Source: Hofstenia miamia (Eukaryota; Xenacoelomorpha; Acoela). Taken from it: DNA of 64,000 nucleotides. A program made the position numbers and the translations under genes. Each line of letters begins with the position of its first letter. Within the stretch, counting starts at the first letter, position 1. The stretch spans positions 1,206,199-1,270,198 of the forward strand of contig SCFE01000039.1 in assembly GCA_004352715.1 (NCBI GenBank), read 5' to 3'. Of the stretch, positions 12,926 through 25,225 are shown piece by piece. The notes beneath the pieces are model-generated. The model was not told the origin of the DNA and made no database searches. It saw only the letters and a program-made list of their open reading frames with translations.

Positions 12926-13594
12926 CAAGGATCGTTAGATTTTAATCGCGATTAATCGTATGAAAAAAAATTTTTGGCGATAGATTCATCGTAATCGTTG
13001 CTGCCATGAGATTAATAATCGCGATTAATCGTCGATTAATCTACTTCTGATTAAAAATATTCAAAATACAATATATCAATTAAAAGATATTCAAAATAGA
13101 AAATATCAACTATTATTGTTATTTGAGATTATTTCCTGAAGTCATTTTACTCCACATGTGCTTGTTAGGGTAAAGAAATATTTGCATCTCTAAGTTGAGG
13201 GGTATTAAACGGTCTTGGTAATCAGAAAGAGCATAACCAGCTTTGCTGAACAGTCTCTCAAACCTGATTAGAAGTTGGCGTGATAAAATCGAGGATCCTT
13301 ATATATAGAATTAGCCGACATCCGACGCTTCATAAGTGTGTTAGATGTCTAATCATCACACTCTTCTTCTTCGTCCGGTGTTAAGGTTTTCTTTTGTAAG
13401 ACATATGACACAAGAATAGTGGCCATAGATAAGATCAAACCGAAAATGGCAACACGTAACTGAATGCATAAACATTAACTTAATTAGAATAATCTAGATT
13501 ACAATTAATCTAATCTACTTGACCAGCACGATAGATTAATACATCCGATTAATCTCGATTAATCGCGTTGACGATTAATCAGGTTGGATCCCTG
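12926..13594 (-). mobile_element. hAT transposon, internally deleted (669 bp)
   Basis: The element runs from CAAGGATCG to GGATCCCTG, so its ends are CAAGGATCG and, reverse-complemented, CAGGGATCC (7 of 9 matching), in keeping with the CA(G)GG start common in hAT termini. A perfect 8-bp duplication CTCATTAT flanks it. Both subterminal regions carry clustered palindromic GATTAATCG words (near 12940-13040 and 13510-13580), probably transposase binding sites. Between them lies only the C-terminal part of a hAT transposase on the minus strand. At 669 bp the copy has lost most of the gene and could move only with a transposase made elsewhere. The intact duplication suggests a fairly recent insertion. 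Confidence 0.9.
13119..13267 (-). pseudogene. hAT transposase C-terminal dimerisation domain remnant
   Basis: On the minus strand the frame reads ERLFSKAGYALSDYQDRL, then IPLNLEMQIFLYPNKHMW, ending at a stop at 13119-13121. This matches the hAT dimerisation region, whose usual form is (S)ERxFSxAG followed by RxRLxPxxVexLxfL. The catalytic RNase H-like fold and the N-terminal zinc finger are absent. Further upstream on the same strand an acidic DEEEECDD stretch (around 13357-13380) is probably another surviving fragment in a different frame. The remnant sits inside the 12926-13594 element, close to its left terminus, as expected for the 3' end of the gene. Confidence 0.85.
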
Positions 13595-13602
13595 CTCATT
13601 AT
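13595..13602. repeat. 8-bp target-site duplication (right), CTCATTAT
   Basis: Exact copy of 12918-12925. Confidence 0.9.
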
Positions 13603-16146
13603 ATTTGGAGATTCAGTTGCAACATTCTATTCAGCTCCGACTTAGTGAAATTCAAAGCGAAATGCATTTTCTTTTAATGCGGTATTTATTTTAAATCATA
13701 AGACAAAACTTCAGTCTACAATAATCAATATCGTGAAATATGTTCTCGTTATTTATTGATCAAAAGCAAATGCTGTTAATTTATTCAAAAGCGATACAAT
13801 TACACGATGACGAAATACTGGAAATCGCACGAAGTTAGCTTTAAAAGAAAAGAGTATCAGTTAATGCAAATTTAATTTTCGGCTTTCACAATTCATTGTG
13901 GCTTTCCTATGATACAGAGATAATTGAAACATTTTTAGTTCGGTCTGTTCCTTACCTACTATAAAGGTTATGTCTGTCCTTAAAAATCCTTCCAAACTTT
14001 CCAAGGCTGCAATGTGTGTGTATAAATGGATATTTCCTGCCCCTGCCTCTTACATTTTAGTAGAATTAAACACGCCAATTTGTCTCATACAAATTTCCAA
14101 TTCGAATTTGAGGGTAAACTTATAATAGAGACTATAAGTCATAAGGGCTTTTTTGCTAAATAAATAATATTAATTAGAAATTTATGAGAAGCACAGGTTG
14201 ATTACACAACGCTTATCTATGGATCCATGAGTAGCGAATTCAGCAATTTAAATCAACGATTTTATTTGTGCGAATTCAATACTGATACAAACCATACCAT
14301 ATAGGATTATGGGAAAATCAAAAACTTCCTTTGAATTGACTAAGTAGATTACCTTAAAATGCAATGCAAAACTTAGTGGCTCTAGAAATACAAATATCTC
14401 AACAAATATAAATAGTATCCCTGCAGTTCTAAACAATTTTTGGTAGTAGCATATACATCCACAACTCTAATAGTTTTAGGAGAGCATGTTGATCTATGGC
14501 ATAAAAGCCGCCATTAGCATGAGAAAAATAAAATCAAAACACAATAATAAATTCATTTACAATATTCGGTTCCCCAACTTATAATGAAATTTTTTGCGAA
14601 GAAATAAAAATGATTTATATTTTGTAAATGCAGTGTAAGCACCAACAATGGTAGTGGATCACAGACCACCTTCACCTAATAAAAAATCAGGGTAAGGCCT
14701 GCTTAGGATAAAGGTTCACTTAGGAGTAAAATAGGATTATCCCAAAAGTCGTGGAATTGGGATACACATCAAAATATATGCATGCTGAATTTGAAGAGGG
14801 AATTTACAGAATCTAATTTATTTTTACTCCATGCATATTTCTTAATAGTGTTATTGTTTATAACCAAAGTTGATAACATTGTTTAAATTAAAAATGAACT
14901 TTGAAAACAATGGTTATAATTAAAAAATCACTTCAGTTTCTATTGGTAAATTTTGTTGTAAATTTATATATTTGGATTTGCTCTACAGGACTGAAAGTTC
15001 AAAATGCTTTTTATTATCTTCAGACAAAGTTTAGTGCTTGTCAATTCAGCAAATAGCAATTAAAATTTCTCCCACGTTAAAAATATAAATGTCATTTATA
15101 GAACGTAGTGAAAAGTCAGTTTTTTCTCATATTTATTTTAGAATGTTGTGTGTGTACTGCAGTTAAAGTTTGTTCCTGTGTTATCTTAAGTAGCAGCTTT
15201 GCCCTTTCAAATTTTGCAAGACAACATGATTGATGCCAATAAACATAAGCCAAAGTAAATTCTCCAATGATTAACATATGCCTCTTTTGTTGTCTTCGTC
15301 CATTGATCTTTTATATGTATAGAACATAGAATCATAACTAATTTTTTTCTTCTATGGCCTTTATATTTTATAATGATGCAAACTTCTCAATTCATTTTCG
15401 AACTATGAAGGAATCAGAATAAACTTTCAGAACATAACACTTTAATGTTTTTTCCGGATACATAAGAGTATGTACATATAGACCAGCGTGCAATGGGATT
15501 ATTGGAATAGTAACTTACAACTTAATTCAACTTGCCAGTAATGTGCAACAAGGGTAAGATTATCAGTGAAAACAAATTATTCTGTCGAAATTCATTGATA
15601 TTGATGCAATTTGGTTATCACATAACCACTAAATGTGGAATGAAACAAACAAAATATATAATTGGTTATGATATTTTAGTAAATTATAGGGTTTGCAATA
15701 ATTCAAGTATAATGACCTATGCAATTGAACTACGACTTACATGTATCTGAGAGTTTACACGGAGGATAATATTAGCTAGGTTGTGCTGCGAAATCATAAT
15801 GTTTTATGAATATTTAATGAATTTTATATAGAAGGATGTTGACAGAAATTACATCAAAATGAAAAACCAAAAATATTTTAAGAAATAATTTTAGTGAGCT
15901 GGTAGTAGTTCTTTTAACTAAACATTAAATTGATAGCAAGCTGATAAAAAATGTGACCTTTACATTAGGGGAAAAAGAGCAATGAAATTGTTTGCTGCGG
16001 TGATGTCATTTCTGCAGTATTAATTTTGCGTCATACATTGTGTAGTGACGTTAATTTGAGTACAATACTTGAGTGAATTTAATACCGAAAGGCAATAGCC
16101 AAAATAATTCAGCATTATATGGAATAATTAAACCTACAATGAACAT
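13603..16146. other. Non-coding AT-rich stretch
   Basis: No coding frame with recognisable motifs and no repeat family identified. Confidence 0.5.
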
Positions 16147-16192
16147 TTACATATATATAAATATATACATGTATATATATATAAATATATGC

Positions 16193-16229
<37 letters not shown>

Positions 16230-16244
16230 CGCATACATATATAT

Positions 16245-16287
<43 letters not shown>
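16147..16287. repeat. Compound TA microsatellite with CATG interruptions
   Basis: TA runs are punctuated by repeated ATACATG and ATGCATG words. The array abuts the left end of the Tc1 relic, which fits Tc1/mariner insertion at TA dinucleotides. Confidence 0.9.
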
Positions 16288-16290
<3 letters not shown>

Positions 16291-17092
16291 GTGGACCTAA
16301 AGGTTCACAGAGTTAAATGAAATTAACATCATGTTCATTCTGGAAACAGAAAGTCATAATATTTTTGCTACACTAGATAGGTCCCATGTGAAGTACCAAA
16401 GTAATTGGAGTAAATCGTTTATACAGGTGAGTTCAAAATTCAACAAAGTACTCATGTACGACCTCCATGTAATGCTCCAAGAGATCTATCAAAATACTCT
16501 CTGAAAACAGTGAAGTTTGGCGGAGGTAGTGTCCTAATAGAGGGATATATCAAAAACAGTGGACAACAAAAATTAGTCAACGTTGAGGGCAGCATAAATA
16601 GTCGTACATTCATTCATATATTGCGGTAGAATATGTTGCGATTTCTTGAAAATAGAGAAGTTATGCAACAAGATGGGGGAACCATTCACAAACTCAATGA
16701 ACTAGCAATGTCTAGAAGAAAATAGAGTCCCAATCTTGTATAATTGACCTGCTCAGTCACCTGATTTAAATATAATTGAAAATTCTTTAGCTGCGCTGAA
16801 TTTAAATGTTTCGAAAAATATCCAACTAACATTATGGGAAGTAATTCAAAAAGAATTCTATAACATACCAAACTCATTCATCAAGAATCTCTACAAATTT
16901 ATACAACGCCACATCAAGACCGTTGGGGACACTGATGGGTAATCTACAAAATACCTATTACCCATTTTTTTATGAACATTCTACCTTTGTTACATTTTTA
17001 AACCCAAATAATTCATTCTTGAAGCAAAATTTTTATTTAATTAGTTTGATTGATCGACTTAAGTAGGTTGTGCAAACCTTTTTGATCGTAAG
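16288..17092 (+). mobile_element. Tc1/mariner-like transposon relic, internally deleted
   Basis: The left end (GTCGTGGACCTAAAGG...CACAG) and the reverse-complemented right end (TTACGATCAAAAAGG...TTTGCACAAC) resemble each other and the usual Tc1 terminus (GTCGTGGxCAAAAGTTTGCACA). Both are flanked by TA, inside TA arrays. The roughly 805-bp length is short for Tc1 (about 1.3-1.7 kb), and only the C-terminal half of the transposase survives. The copy is inactive. Confidence 0.8.
16385..16941 (+). pseudogene. Tc1 transposase remnant (DDE catalytic half), broken
   Basis: Recognisable blocks in order: an IVYTGEFKI block, RPPCN, SLKTVKFGGGSVLIEGY (16498 onward), VMQQDGGTIHK, then PAQSPDLNIIEN (about 16749-16784). 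These are standard Tc1 landmarks: the first catalytic block (normally F-x-DE), GGGSVMVWG, QQDNAPxH with the second Asp, and WPAQSPDLNPIEN with the Glu. The first catalytic Asp appears as Gly (GEF instead of DEF). In-frame stops follow FIHILR (16627-16629) and SRRK (16723-16725), and the IEN block is in a different frame, so at least one indel has occurred. Spacing from the second Asp to the Glu is about 34 residues, matching the DD34E class. The DNA-binding half is missing. Confidence 0.85.
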
Positions 17093-19069
17093 TATATATA
17101 TATATATTTCTTGCTAAGCTAGTATCTCAATTCAGTATTCTATTTGATTGATACTGATTAATTTTAGCACATTTAACCTTCTTACAGGAGCAAAAATCAT
17201 TGTACGGGACTTAGACCAGCGGGAATGGGAGCAATTTTCGCAAAACCTCTCCGAAATCGAGACTGAGCGATTGAACACGGTACGGGACCGAGACCGAAAA
17301 TGTATGGTCACGCAAGTCCTATTTTCAATATAATTACAAGGAGCAAATGTAATGATTAGGCATTGCATTTTAATGTATTTGATTCTTAAGTTGATGCATA
17401 GGTACTAGGCTAGGTAGTTGTTGAATATGAGGTCGGGTTGGGCTGACATATTCAATTCCAGTCGAAAATAATACTAATTCCTAAAAAATTTAAGAGCAGT
17501 TCATTAAATGAAAATCAGATGCATGTAAATGGTATTTCTATAATTTAAACGTTATTTAGAGTAAAATTGTTCCTCTTCAAACTGTTTTTATACATATTAT
17601 TTATTGGTAAATTTTGCAATTTCAATTCAGTACTCCAAGATTTTTATAATAAATATATTTTTGCAGCCCAAGCATTAAGAGCACAAGAAGAAACGATCAA
17701 CGACATATGACCACATCTTTTAACAGAAACACTTGAGATCTTTGAATTTTAAATTAGTTATATTATATAAGTACCCCTCCAATTTGCTACATTTATCACA
17801 AAACTTTCTAATTGTTTTTCAATACAACTTAATTGTTTGCATTCTAAACCCGATTGCAACTATGCCATAGTTGTTAAGCATCTTATAACAAAAATTATTT
17901 TAACCACATCAATCGCCTTTCTAGTTAAATATCTTATTAAGCAAGCAAACTGGTATGCGATAGAATTACGTATAATTTTAAATTAGCACATATTATTTAG
18001 AAATATATACAATTAAGAAAGGCAATGAATAAATTAGTATTATTGCTGATCTGGTGTAGTTGAAGCATTCGCTAAGATATGAAGCAATTAGTTCTTTTAC
18101 CACTTTTGTTTAGAAAAACTATGCACTGTAAAATGAATATGTACATTTTTATCAAGAGGTTTCTTCAGAACATCTTTCTTAGGAGATGTTAAATTCGAAA
18201 ACCTAAAGAAAACATTACATATCTTAAGAAATTCTTGGCAAGTTTGTAGATAACTAAATAGCAATAGCGAAAAAAATGTAAAATGATCTAGGACTTCGAA
18301 ATATTTTTTTAAAATTTGTTGGTGGAGAATATTAGGTTATGACTCACATGTACAAAATAAGATTATGATATGAGAAAATCTTGAACCTTACTAATCATAA
18401 AGCATTATGTCATCAACTTGACAGTTTCAAAACAGCGATTTATCTGCCATATGCTTCTGTGTTTATTCTGGTAATGGTTACCTTTCCTTTATTTACTGAA
18501 AAATAATTATTGTTTCTTCTACATACATAAAATCTTGAAAACTATAAATTATCCTTAAAATGTTAAAATTGACTGGATTGACGTAATAGAACGAAAACTT
18601 GCATAATAACAACGATATATCCAAGAAGAACTAAACCCATTTAAAAATCTCAACAAAGAATTTGTTAAATCTGTTTCAAGTGGTCAGCCTTTATCTTTCA
18701 ACTGATAATCCTTCATATTATTTAGCAAACGTTCCCATGTATTGACTTTCGCAGCTTCAACTCAAAATCGGTTTATCCATTTTCAATACATAAAATTCAA
18801 TTCATAATAATCACAAATTTATTGCTCCCAATTTCAAAATGATCCACAAATTAGGTATATGCGATTTATGTTAATTTATAGATTTCATTAATTTTTTCTT
18901 CTTTATCACTATCTATGCTGACAATTGGAGTCAAGAAAGATTAATGCCCCGCACCTGACACGATCGATTATTTAAGTATTTTTCATTTTGCTAATAATTC
19001 CGAGTAACAGAGAACAGACAACTAAAGCAAATAAGATGTATTACAATGCAGTTATTAAGACGATCGCGG

Positions 19070-19335
19070 TTGAAATTCGGGACCACTCAGTCCCATGGCA
19101 GTTACTGGTCCTATTTTCATGGAACAGAAACGCGGGATTAAATATTTTTGTGGGGCTGGAACGGTAAATGAAGAAACTGGGACCAAGTAGCTCAAAATAT
19201 TGTTCACAATATATAAAATATAAGTTATGCCGTAGGGCCATTGGAGCCGATGGAATCAGAAAATTTGATATGACTGAGACCAAATTCAATGAAACTAAAT
19301 GGGACTAGGACCAATAACGGTCGGGTCCAGCAGAA
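19070..19335 (+). repeat. Dispersed GGGACC-rich island
   Basis: Repeated short words GGGACC, GGGACTAGGACC and CAGTCCCATGG occur in otherwise AT-rich sequence. The end (CAGAAATCTAATCTAGG) shares CAGAAATCTA with the GGTCCC-rich island at 24.9 kb, so they look like diverged members of one interspersed family. I do not know this family. No coding potential is evident. Confidence 0.4.
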
Positions 19336-19429
19336 ATCTAATCTAGGCCCTTATGAACTGAGATTTTCCATTTTCGTATTTTTCAAAAAATATGGAAGAA
19401 GATAGCTTGAATAGTTTATCACCTAGGGT

Positions 19430-19525
19430 AGGGCCCGTGCCATTGCCCGGTCCGTAGCCCGTACCCATAAAAATAAGCCCGTAGGTTTGTCTTGCCCGTA
19501 TCCTAAGCCCGTTATTCCCGTAGTT
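19430..19525 (+). repeat. GCCCGTA word cluster
   Basis: Seven CCCG-centred words (GCCCGTG, GCCCGGT, GCCCGTA three times, GCCCGTT, TCCCGTA) fall within about 95 bases with irregular spacing. Two further words occur near 20800. The irregular spacing argues against a simple microsatellite. Confidence 0.5.
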
Positions 19526-22500
19526 ACATGTTATTCAAATATAATAGTTTGAAGCAACGAGAAAACTTTCAAGTGTGCTATTGTACATGCATACTTAAGC
19601 TGTCATAACAAGGATCATTGAATAACAGCAAAAACCAAATTAAGCACTTTTGGCAACATTACCGAGAAGTTTAATTTTACAACTATAAAGTCATAGTGAA
19701 GTTCCGTTTCCAGTGTATTTATCAACAAGTTTTGTCCATTCATTGACAAGTCCTGCATCAAACATCATAACGATAATTGACAACACATTAAACTTTATGA
19801 AAATAATTGAAATAAACGCTACACTGCACTGCTTGTATGACATTGTATAATAAGTATATTATATTAATTCCAATCCAAACGATATAGAAGTTAGCAACTT
19901 GCGCTTCTTACATTAAAAACAACATCTATTTTTTTTAGTAAATCAATTTCATTTTATGAAAGTTAAAACATAATTTTTATTTTTTAGATATCATTTTCAT
20001 ATTTGAAGACCTTTTTGAATTCAATAATGATAATAATTATTGGAAATTGAATCTCCGTAAAGAATTAGTAATTAGTTTAGTATCAGCATTTATTAATATT
20101 TATTCAAATGTATATTTGTACATTTCAGCAAAATTCGCATTTATTTGCAAATTGTTAACATATATATACAAGAAAGCTTCGTAACATTTATTTAAATTAT
20201 TTGCATAAAAGAAATTTTGTGCCTGCTTTGGGAGATTGTGAGCATGAAATGTATAAAAGACTGGTTAAATCTTGCACTTCCACTATCATTAAAAGAAATT
20301 TTTTTCGAAAAAATATTTTCTAGATATACATGTAAGTCTCTTATATATTACACTAAAAATTATCTTCTTGATATTAAAATGAAATTCGAAAGTACTATTT
20401 CAAAAGATTAATCACTCAAGTGTTGTATTTCAAGATGAAATTCTCTTGATTAATTTCATGAAATTTCAAGATATTTTTTTCTTTTTTAATGAGTGTACCC
20501 AAGTACTATAATTTTATCAATGAAGGCAATTATCAGAAAATTACTGTAAAACGGAACTTTTTAAAGTGGTTGAGGACCATTAGTTTTATGTGGCTTGGTG
20601 TAATATTTTAAGTAAAATGTAATAATTTCTGCCATAAATTTACATGTGGGTTAGTGTTACACGAAGTAAATATACACAGATATATAGAATCCTTGTATAG
20701 AAAATTGATATAAATCAACTATAAAATTTAGAGAAGTAGTTTTTAGAATTATTATCCTCTAACAACAACAAATAATCACTGTATTCGGGGCCAATATGCC
20801 CGGCGCGAGCCCGTAGCATAGAATAGGCAAATTTATAGATTTGTTTCTTAATTTGATTATTCAGATTTTTATTATTTTTTCATTCAATATATCATTCATA
20901 TAATCGTATTTTAAAATGTTTTTTAAATAATAGGAAGAACTATCTAAACATTGAGAGAGTGCAATAGTTTTGAAGAAAAATATAGAATTAAAACGAACCT
21001 CATTGAAAGATTACATGTGGCGAGCCGAGCCGAGCTTGAACATTTGGGTTCGTTGGCAAGTCTGTATCTGAGGCAATACACAGCATATGCTGTTTTCTCA
21101 AAGATCGGCAAATGCATTTTTTAAAAGTAGTTGGATATTCAAGGAAATGAACCTATTGAGGTCACTGTGTGGTGTATTTTCATTCGGCATCTCAACAATT
21201 TTGTCCTTTTATATTATTTAAAAGTATAAAGTACATGTATATCTCAGCATCATTTATCATTTAAAATTTTGTTAGTAACGTGGAAGTATCAAAAACGGTA
21301 TTGTTTACATATTTCATGTTAACGCATTGTTATCAGCTTGTTATTCATAAATGAAACATATTTACTTTAGGCGGCCTGCAAACGCACTACAAAATTGTGT
21401 AAGGTGACAAGCAATTGCATATCAAACTCAGAATTCAAAATTCAGTAATTTTCTTTTTCAAGCAATAAGATATTTATAGTCATTCGATATAATATGCTAA
21501 GGTGTGCGTTTTTAAAAAAATGCTATAGTTGTTGTTTACTTATTATTTCATCAAAGAATGACATATCTTCAATTAAAGTTTTAGAAACTTTCAGCTTATA
21601 ACAGCTTCAGTATATTGCTAGATTTGACACAATATTAAGAAGCCTACACAAAATTAAACTGTACAAGCAGCCCACTAAGCTTGTAAAAATGGAATGAGTT
21701 AATTCTGGATTAAGATGCAAAAAAATCGCGAATTTAGCTAATTGCTTCATAAGCATGGCCAAATACTGCTCTTATTTCATCGTAATGGCAATGATAAAAT
21801 TTAATATCTATATTTGAAAATAATGTAGTTTGGATCCGTTGGAGGCTGAGAAGTTATAAGTGTTTGCAAATTCATTTGTAAATATATTTCTACTAATTTT
21901 TTAAAGTTTAGACCGTTAGCGCTTGGAACGTTGAAGGGTGTGTGATTGTTATTACATAACTTATTTGTGATATTCACAAAAAATAAAGCAATGTATAAGA
22001 TCAATATATAGGTTAATCTTCAAGATTGAAAACATTAGTCTTTCAATAGAACTCTTTTTAGTGACACATATGCTAAAGTTGAAGCAGCCAATCAAAGACT
22101 TTGATTTTTTTAAATAATGGTGGTTAAATACAATATTGATAATGCGACAATCGAATGAAAACAAAATGTTTAATGTAATTAAAAACGATGGAAACGCGAA
22201 ATTCTTGTGGAGTCATTAAATGGAAATGAATCATGTCAGAAATTCTCCTTTAATTCTTTTCGCAATTTCAAATCAAATTAGTCAACACATTACAGCTGTT
22301 CACAATTAGAACGCCAGAGCATCGTTGGCTAAAAACAGAGCTGGCAATCCTTATTCCAAACTTATCAGCTAACAGCTAAGTGAGAATAACTGTATATTCT
22401 CTTGCAATAAAATTTAACAAAAGAATCAACCGATACACAATCATTCCTCCCTAATGTCGCGAACGGCGTAACGATTTAATTATCTGATGGAAAATATGCA

Positions 22501-22696
22501 TTTATTTATTTTGAAAACAAAAATGTTATAATTCGATCGAATAAATCAAACTTTACAAATATTATTTCTTTAAATAGAGAGGTGTAACGCGTAAATATAT
22601 TTGTAACTAGCGGAGACACTCGACACAGAAATATCTAATCATACGTTTAATTTATTTGAAACGCGATATACGCAGGCTACAAATGCAGGATATAAC

Positions 22697-23099
22697 CAGT
22701 GGCGACACTGAGGGGTACGGCCGCAATGGACTTTCAAATGGCGCAAAAAACAACGCTCTAAATATAGAAGTAAAGCAGTCTTATGCAAATTTAGATTCCC
22801 AAGATTGGAACTTGGAGCCTTTTAGGGTCCCAAAATACCAAATTAACAAATTAATTATATAAATATAGCAAAAAATAGTACCTCAAAAATATAAATAATA
22901 TCTTTAAAATAAGTAATTTTAGACAATATTAGAGACCCAATAGTTATGTAGGTACCTACATATGTATATGAACAGAATATTAAGTAATAAAAATATCTAC
23001 TATGCACTAAAAGTGGTAATTGAAAATTTAATACATAAATTTGAGGAGGCCCCCATTTGATATCTCAAACCGGTCCCTAATTATACAGTGACGTCACTG
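22697..23099. mobile_element. MITE-like element with CAGTGGCG/CAGTGACG inverted ends (403 bp)
   Basis: The left end is CAGTGGCGACACTGAGGGG; the right end reverse-complemented is CAGTGACGTCACTGTATAA, so 12 of the first 14 bases match. A GGAGGCCCCC block precedes the right end. Flanking octamers GATATAAC and AAGATAAC match at 6 of 8 positions, a possible decayed target duplication. Many animal genomes carry non-autonomous DNA transposons with CAGTGGCGTAxCTAGGGG ends, and left-end-like fragments recur here at 24291, 49085 and 49343. No coding content, so the superfamily is unresolved. Confidence 0.5.
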
Positions 23100-24839
23100 A
23101 AGATAACAAACTTTGTCCGAAGTTATTTTTTGACTTTTTGCCATTACAGGAACAAAAATTTGTTTGCTAAAAAATTGACGGTACCCTTGGGGATATTTCA
23201 TAATTTACTAATCAAATATCATATTATCACTAGCCTACAAATCTGTTTTATTATATTGAAAATAGAATTGCAAAGCTTGAAGACGAAAGAAAACGTATAT
23301 TTCATGTGCACAGGAAAACTTGACCTGTTTTCATGTCTGAAGATGTTAGTCGTTGCCTTAAGCTACGTAAGTCATCAAGTATTGTACTATAATGGTCGCT
23401 TTGTCATCATGCCGTGTTTTTAGGTTCATGATCCAAAATTGTAGTTTATCACAACCAAAGGAACGGTTACCTTAAAGAAGTACATTCTTGAAAGTACATT
23501 TGAAGTATTGTCGAAATTTGAAAAACGTTTAGCTTGGTTCTATAATGAGTATAGCACTTGAAAAATTTTTGGATTCATTATTTTTAAAAGGAAGAAACTA
23601 TTTTCATTGACAGTAATGTATTGCCTTACAGGGCAAAAAACTGTTTAAATAATTATCGTGAATATGTTTCATTATTATACTTAATGCACTTTAATGAAAA
23701 AAATTTGTCTAATGACACTCTAAGTATGTTAAGACGAAATAGTTTAGAATTTTCACAAACTCGAAGGACCTTTAAAGCGTTAGTTGTTTCCTTTTTCATA
23801 GGACTTTTCTAGAAGGCCTAGTCTTTGAGGAAATATTGGGATTTGCATGCTTAGTGATAATAACTCAATGCAAAATATTAACATACCATTAATTAATTTT
23901 AAAATAGTGCCATATTTTAAGTCAAAGCAAAATTCAAAGAGATATGTTAAGACATGAATGATCCGCAAAATTTTCTTGCTGAAACCTTACTTCTAGCAAT
24001 ATAGGAAATCTAGGGCATTTAAAGAAGGCCAATAGGAAATTCTAGTTATAATTATATATTAAATTGATATTAATCAGATATTAAATACTCAGACATCAAA
24101 GACAAATTATGATTAACAATATAGCATACTCACAATGGATTAGAAATATAGAACGGTAGTCTTTGATTTTACAAATAAGTAGTTGAGTTCATTTGATAAT
24201 AATATTTAAAATTGTATCGCCTCGAATTCAAGTGGCTATCCGAATGAGTCTGAAAATGCTTGGTTTTATGTCTCAATGAATTATTGCATCCACTGGCGTA
24301 TCTAGGGGAGAACATGAGGGAAGTGTCCCCATTCAGGTTTGCATTATTAAATTTTTGGTTAAAAGTATTGCTTGTAAAAAATGCAAAAATTAAAAATTAT
24401 GAGGCTAAAATATATTTTAAGGATATTTTTTGCAATATTTTCACCGTTTCTAGATTGTTTCGCTATATTAACCTCACTTAACTTTCTCAACGTTGCGATG
24501 CCTCTTCGGCCCCTATCATAGAAATCATGCATACGCTTCTGGTTTCATCTTTAAATTTTGAGAATTCTATTATATGATGTACCAGCAGAAGTTAAAGCAA
24601 GTTTCCTACATTGACACCAACTTTAGCACTCCGATTACTTTAATATAAGAAACAAAGATTTTCATTTGTCTTCAACAGCAATGATTACATTAGTTATAGT
24701 AAGAAAGTGGAGGTTCCACAGTTTTAAAACTAAAAATTTATAAAATTTAAAGAAATGCTCAAAGTAAGTAAATATTAGTTCACAAGTATTTTAAAGTAGG
24801 ATTTTGCAGGACCAGAAATTTATGAGTCACAATTAGGTT

Positions 24840-25225
24840 TCTGTGGGATCAGAATTTTAATGGTCCCATTCCACTTAATCCATTTGATTGGGTCCCAGTC
24901 CGGTCCCATATCAGCTCCATGAACATTTGAAAAAATCAGTGGTCCCTATTTCTTCATTGTATGGCCCGAGTCCCATGCCAGTCCTAGTCTCACTTGAATA
25001 TTTAGTCCCAGATAGAATTGGGATAATTAAATATAATGAATCCCGCAGAAATCTAGTTCTAATATCATTTTCATCCATTGTATTTTGTCTGCTTCGGATA
25101 CTATTTCAGTTCCATTTAATATTTTGAAATCGTTGGTCCCAGGATCTCATTTGTAAACTCAATTCAATTTTTGTCGAGTCAAACTGAAATATTTAGTCCC
25201 AGTTTTAATAAATCCCATAAAACTG
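24840..25225 (-). repeat. Dispersed GGTCCC-rich island
   Basis: Repeated words GGTCCCA, AGTCCCA and ATATTTAGTCCCAG (twice), plus CCCGCAGAAATCTA. It shares CAGAAATCTA and the GGGACC/GGTCCC vocabulary with 19.1 kb. The 79-codon frame that crosses it (24888-25127) is a by-product of the repeat. Confidence 0.4.

Larger units (their letters stand above)
17093..22696. other. Non-coding stretch with GGGACC-rich and GCCCGTA-rich islands
   Basis: No supported gene. Three compositional islands stand out from the AT-rich background: 17200-17310 and 19070-19335 (repeated GGGAC/GGACC words) and 19430-19525 (repeated GCCCGTA words, with two more near 20800-20815). Confidence 0.5.

Noticed and set aside
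16073-16288. 71-codon frame of IYIYIN repeats
   Set aside because: Translation of a compound TA microsatellite.
17188-17279. Possible exon (CTTCTTACAG acceptor, open frame rich in E/R, GTACGG donor)
   Set aside because: The open frame coincides with a GGGAC-word island like those at 19.1 and 24.9 kb, which easily create charged open frames on both strands (the minus strand is also open here).
23088-23423. 111-codon plus-strand frame
   Set aside because: It starts inside the right end of the MITE-like element and reads as random hydrophobic AT-rich translation with no domain.
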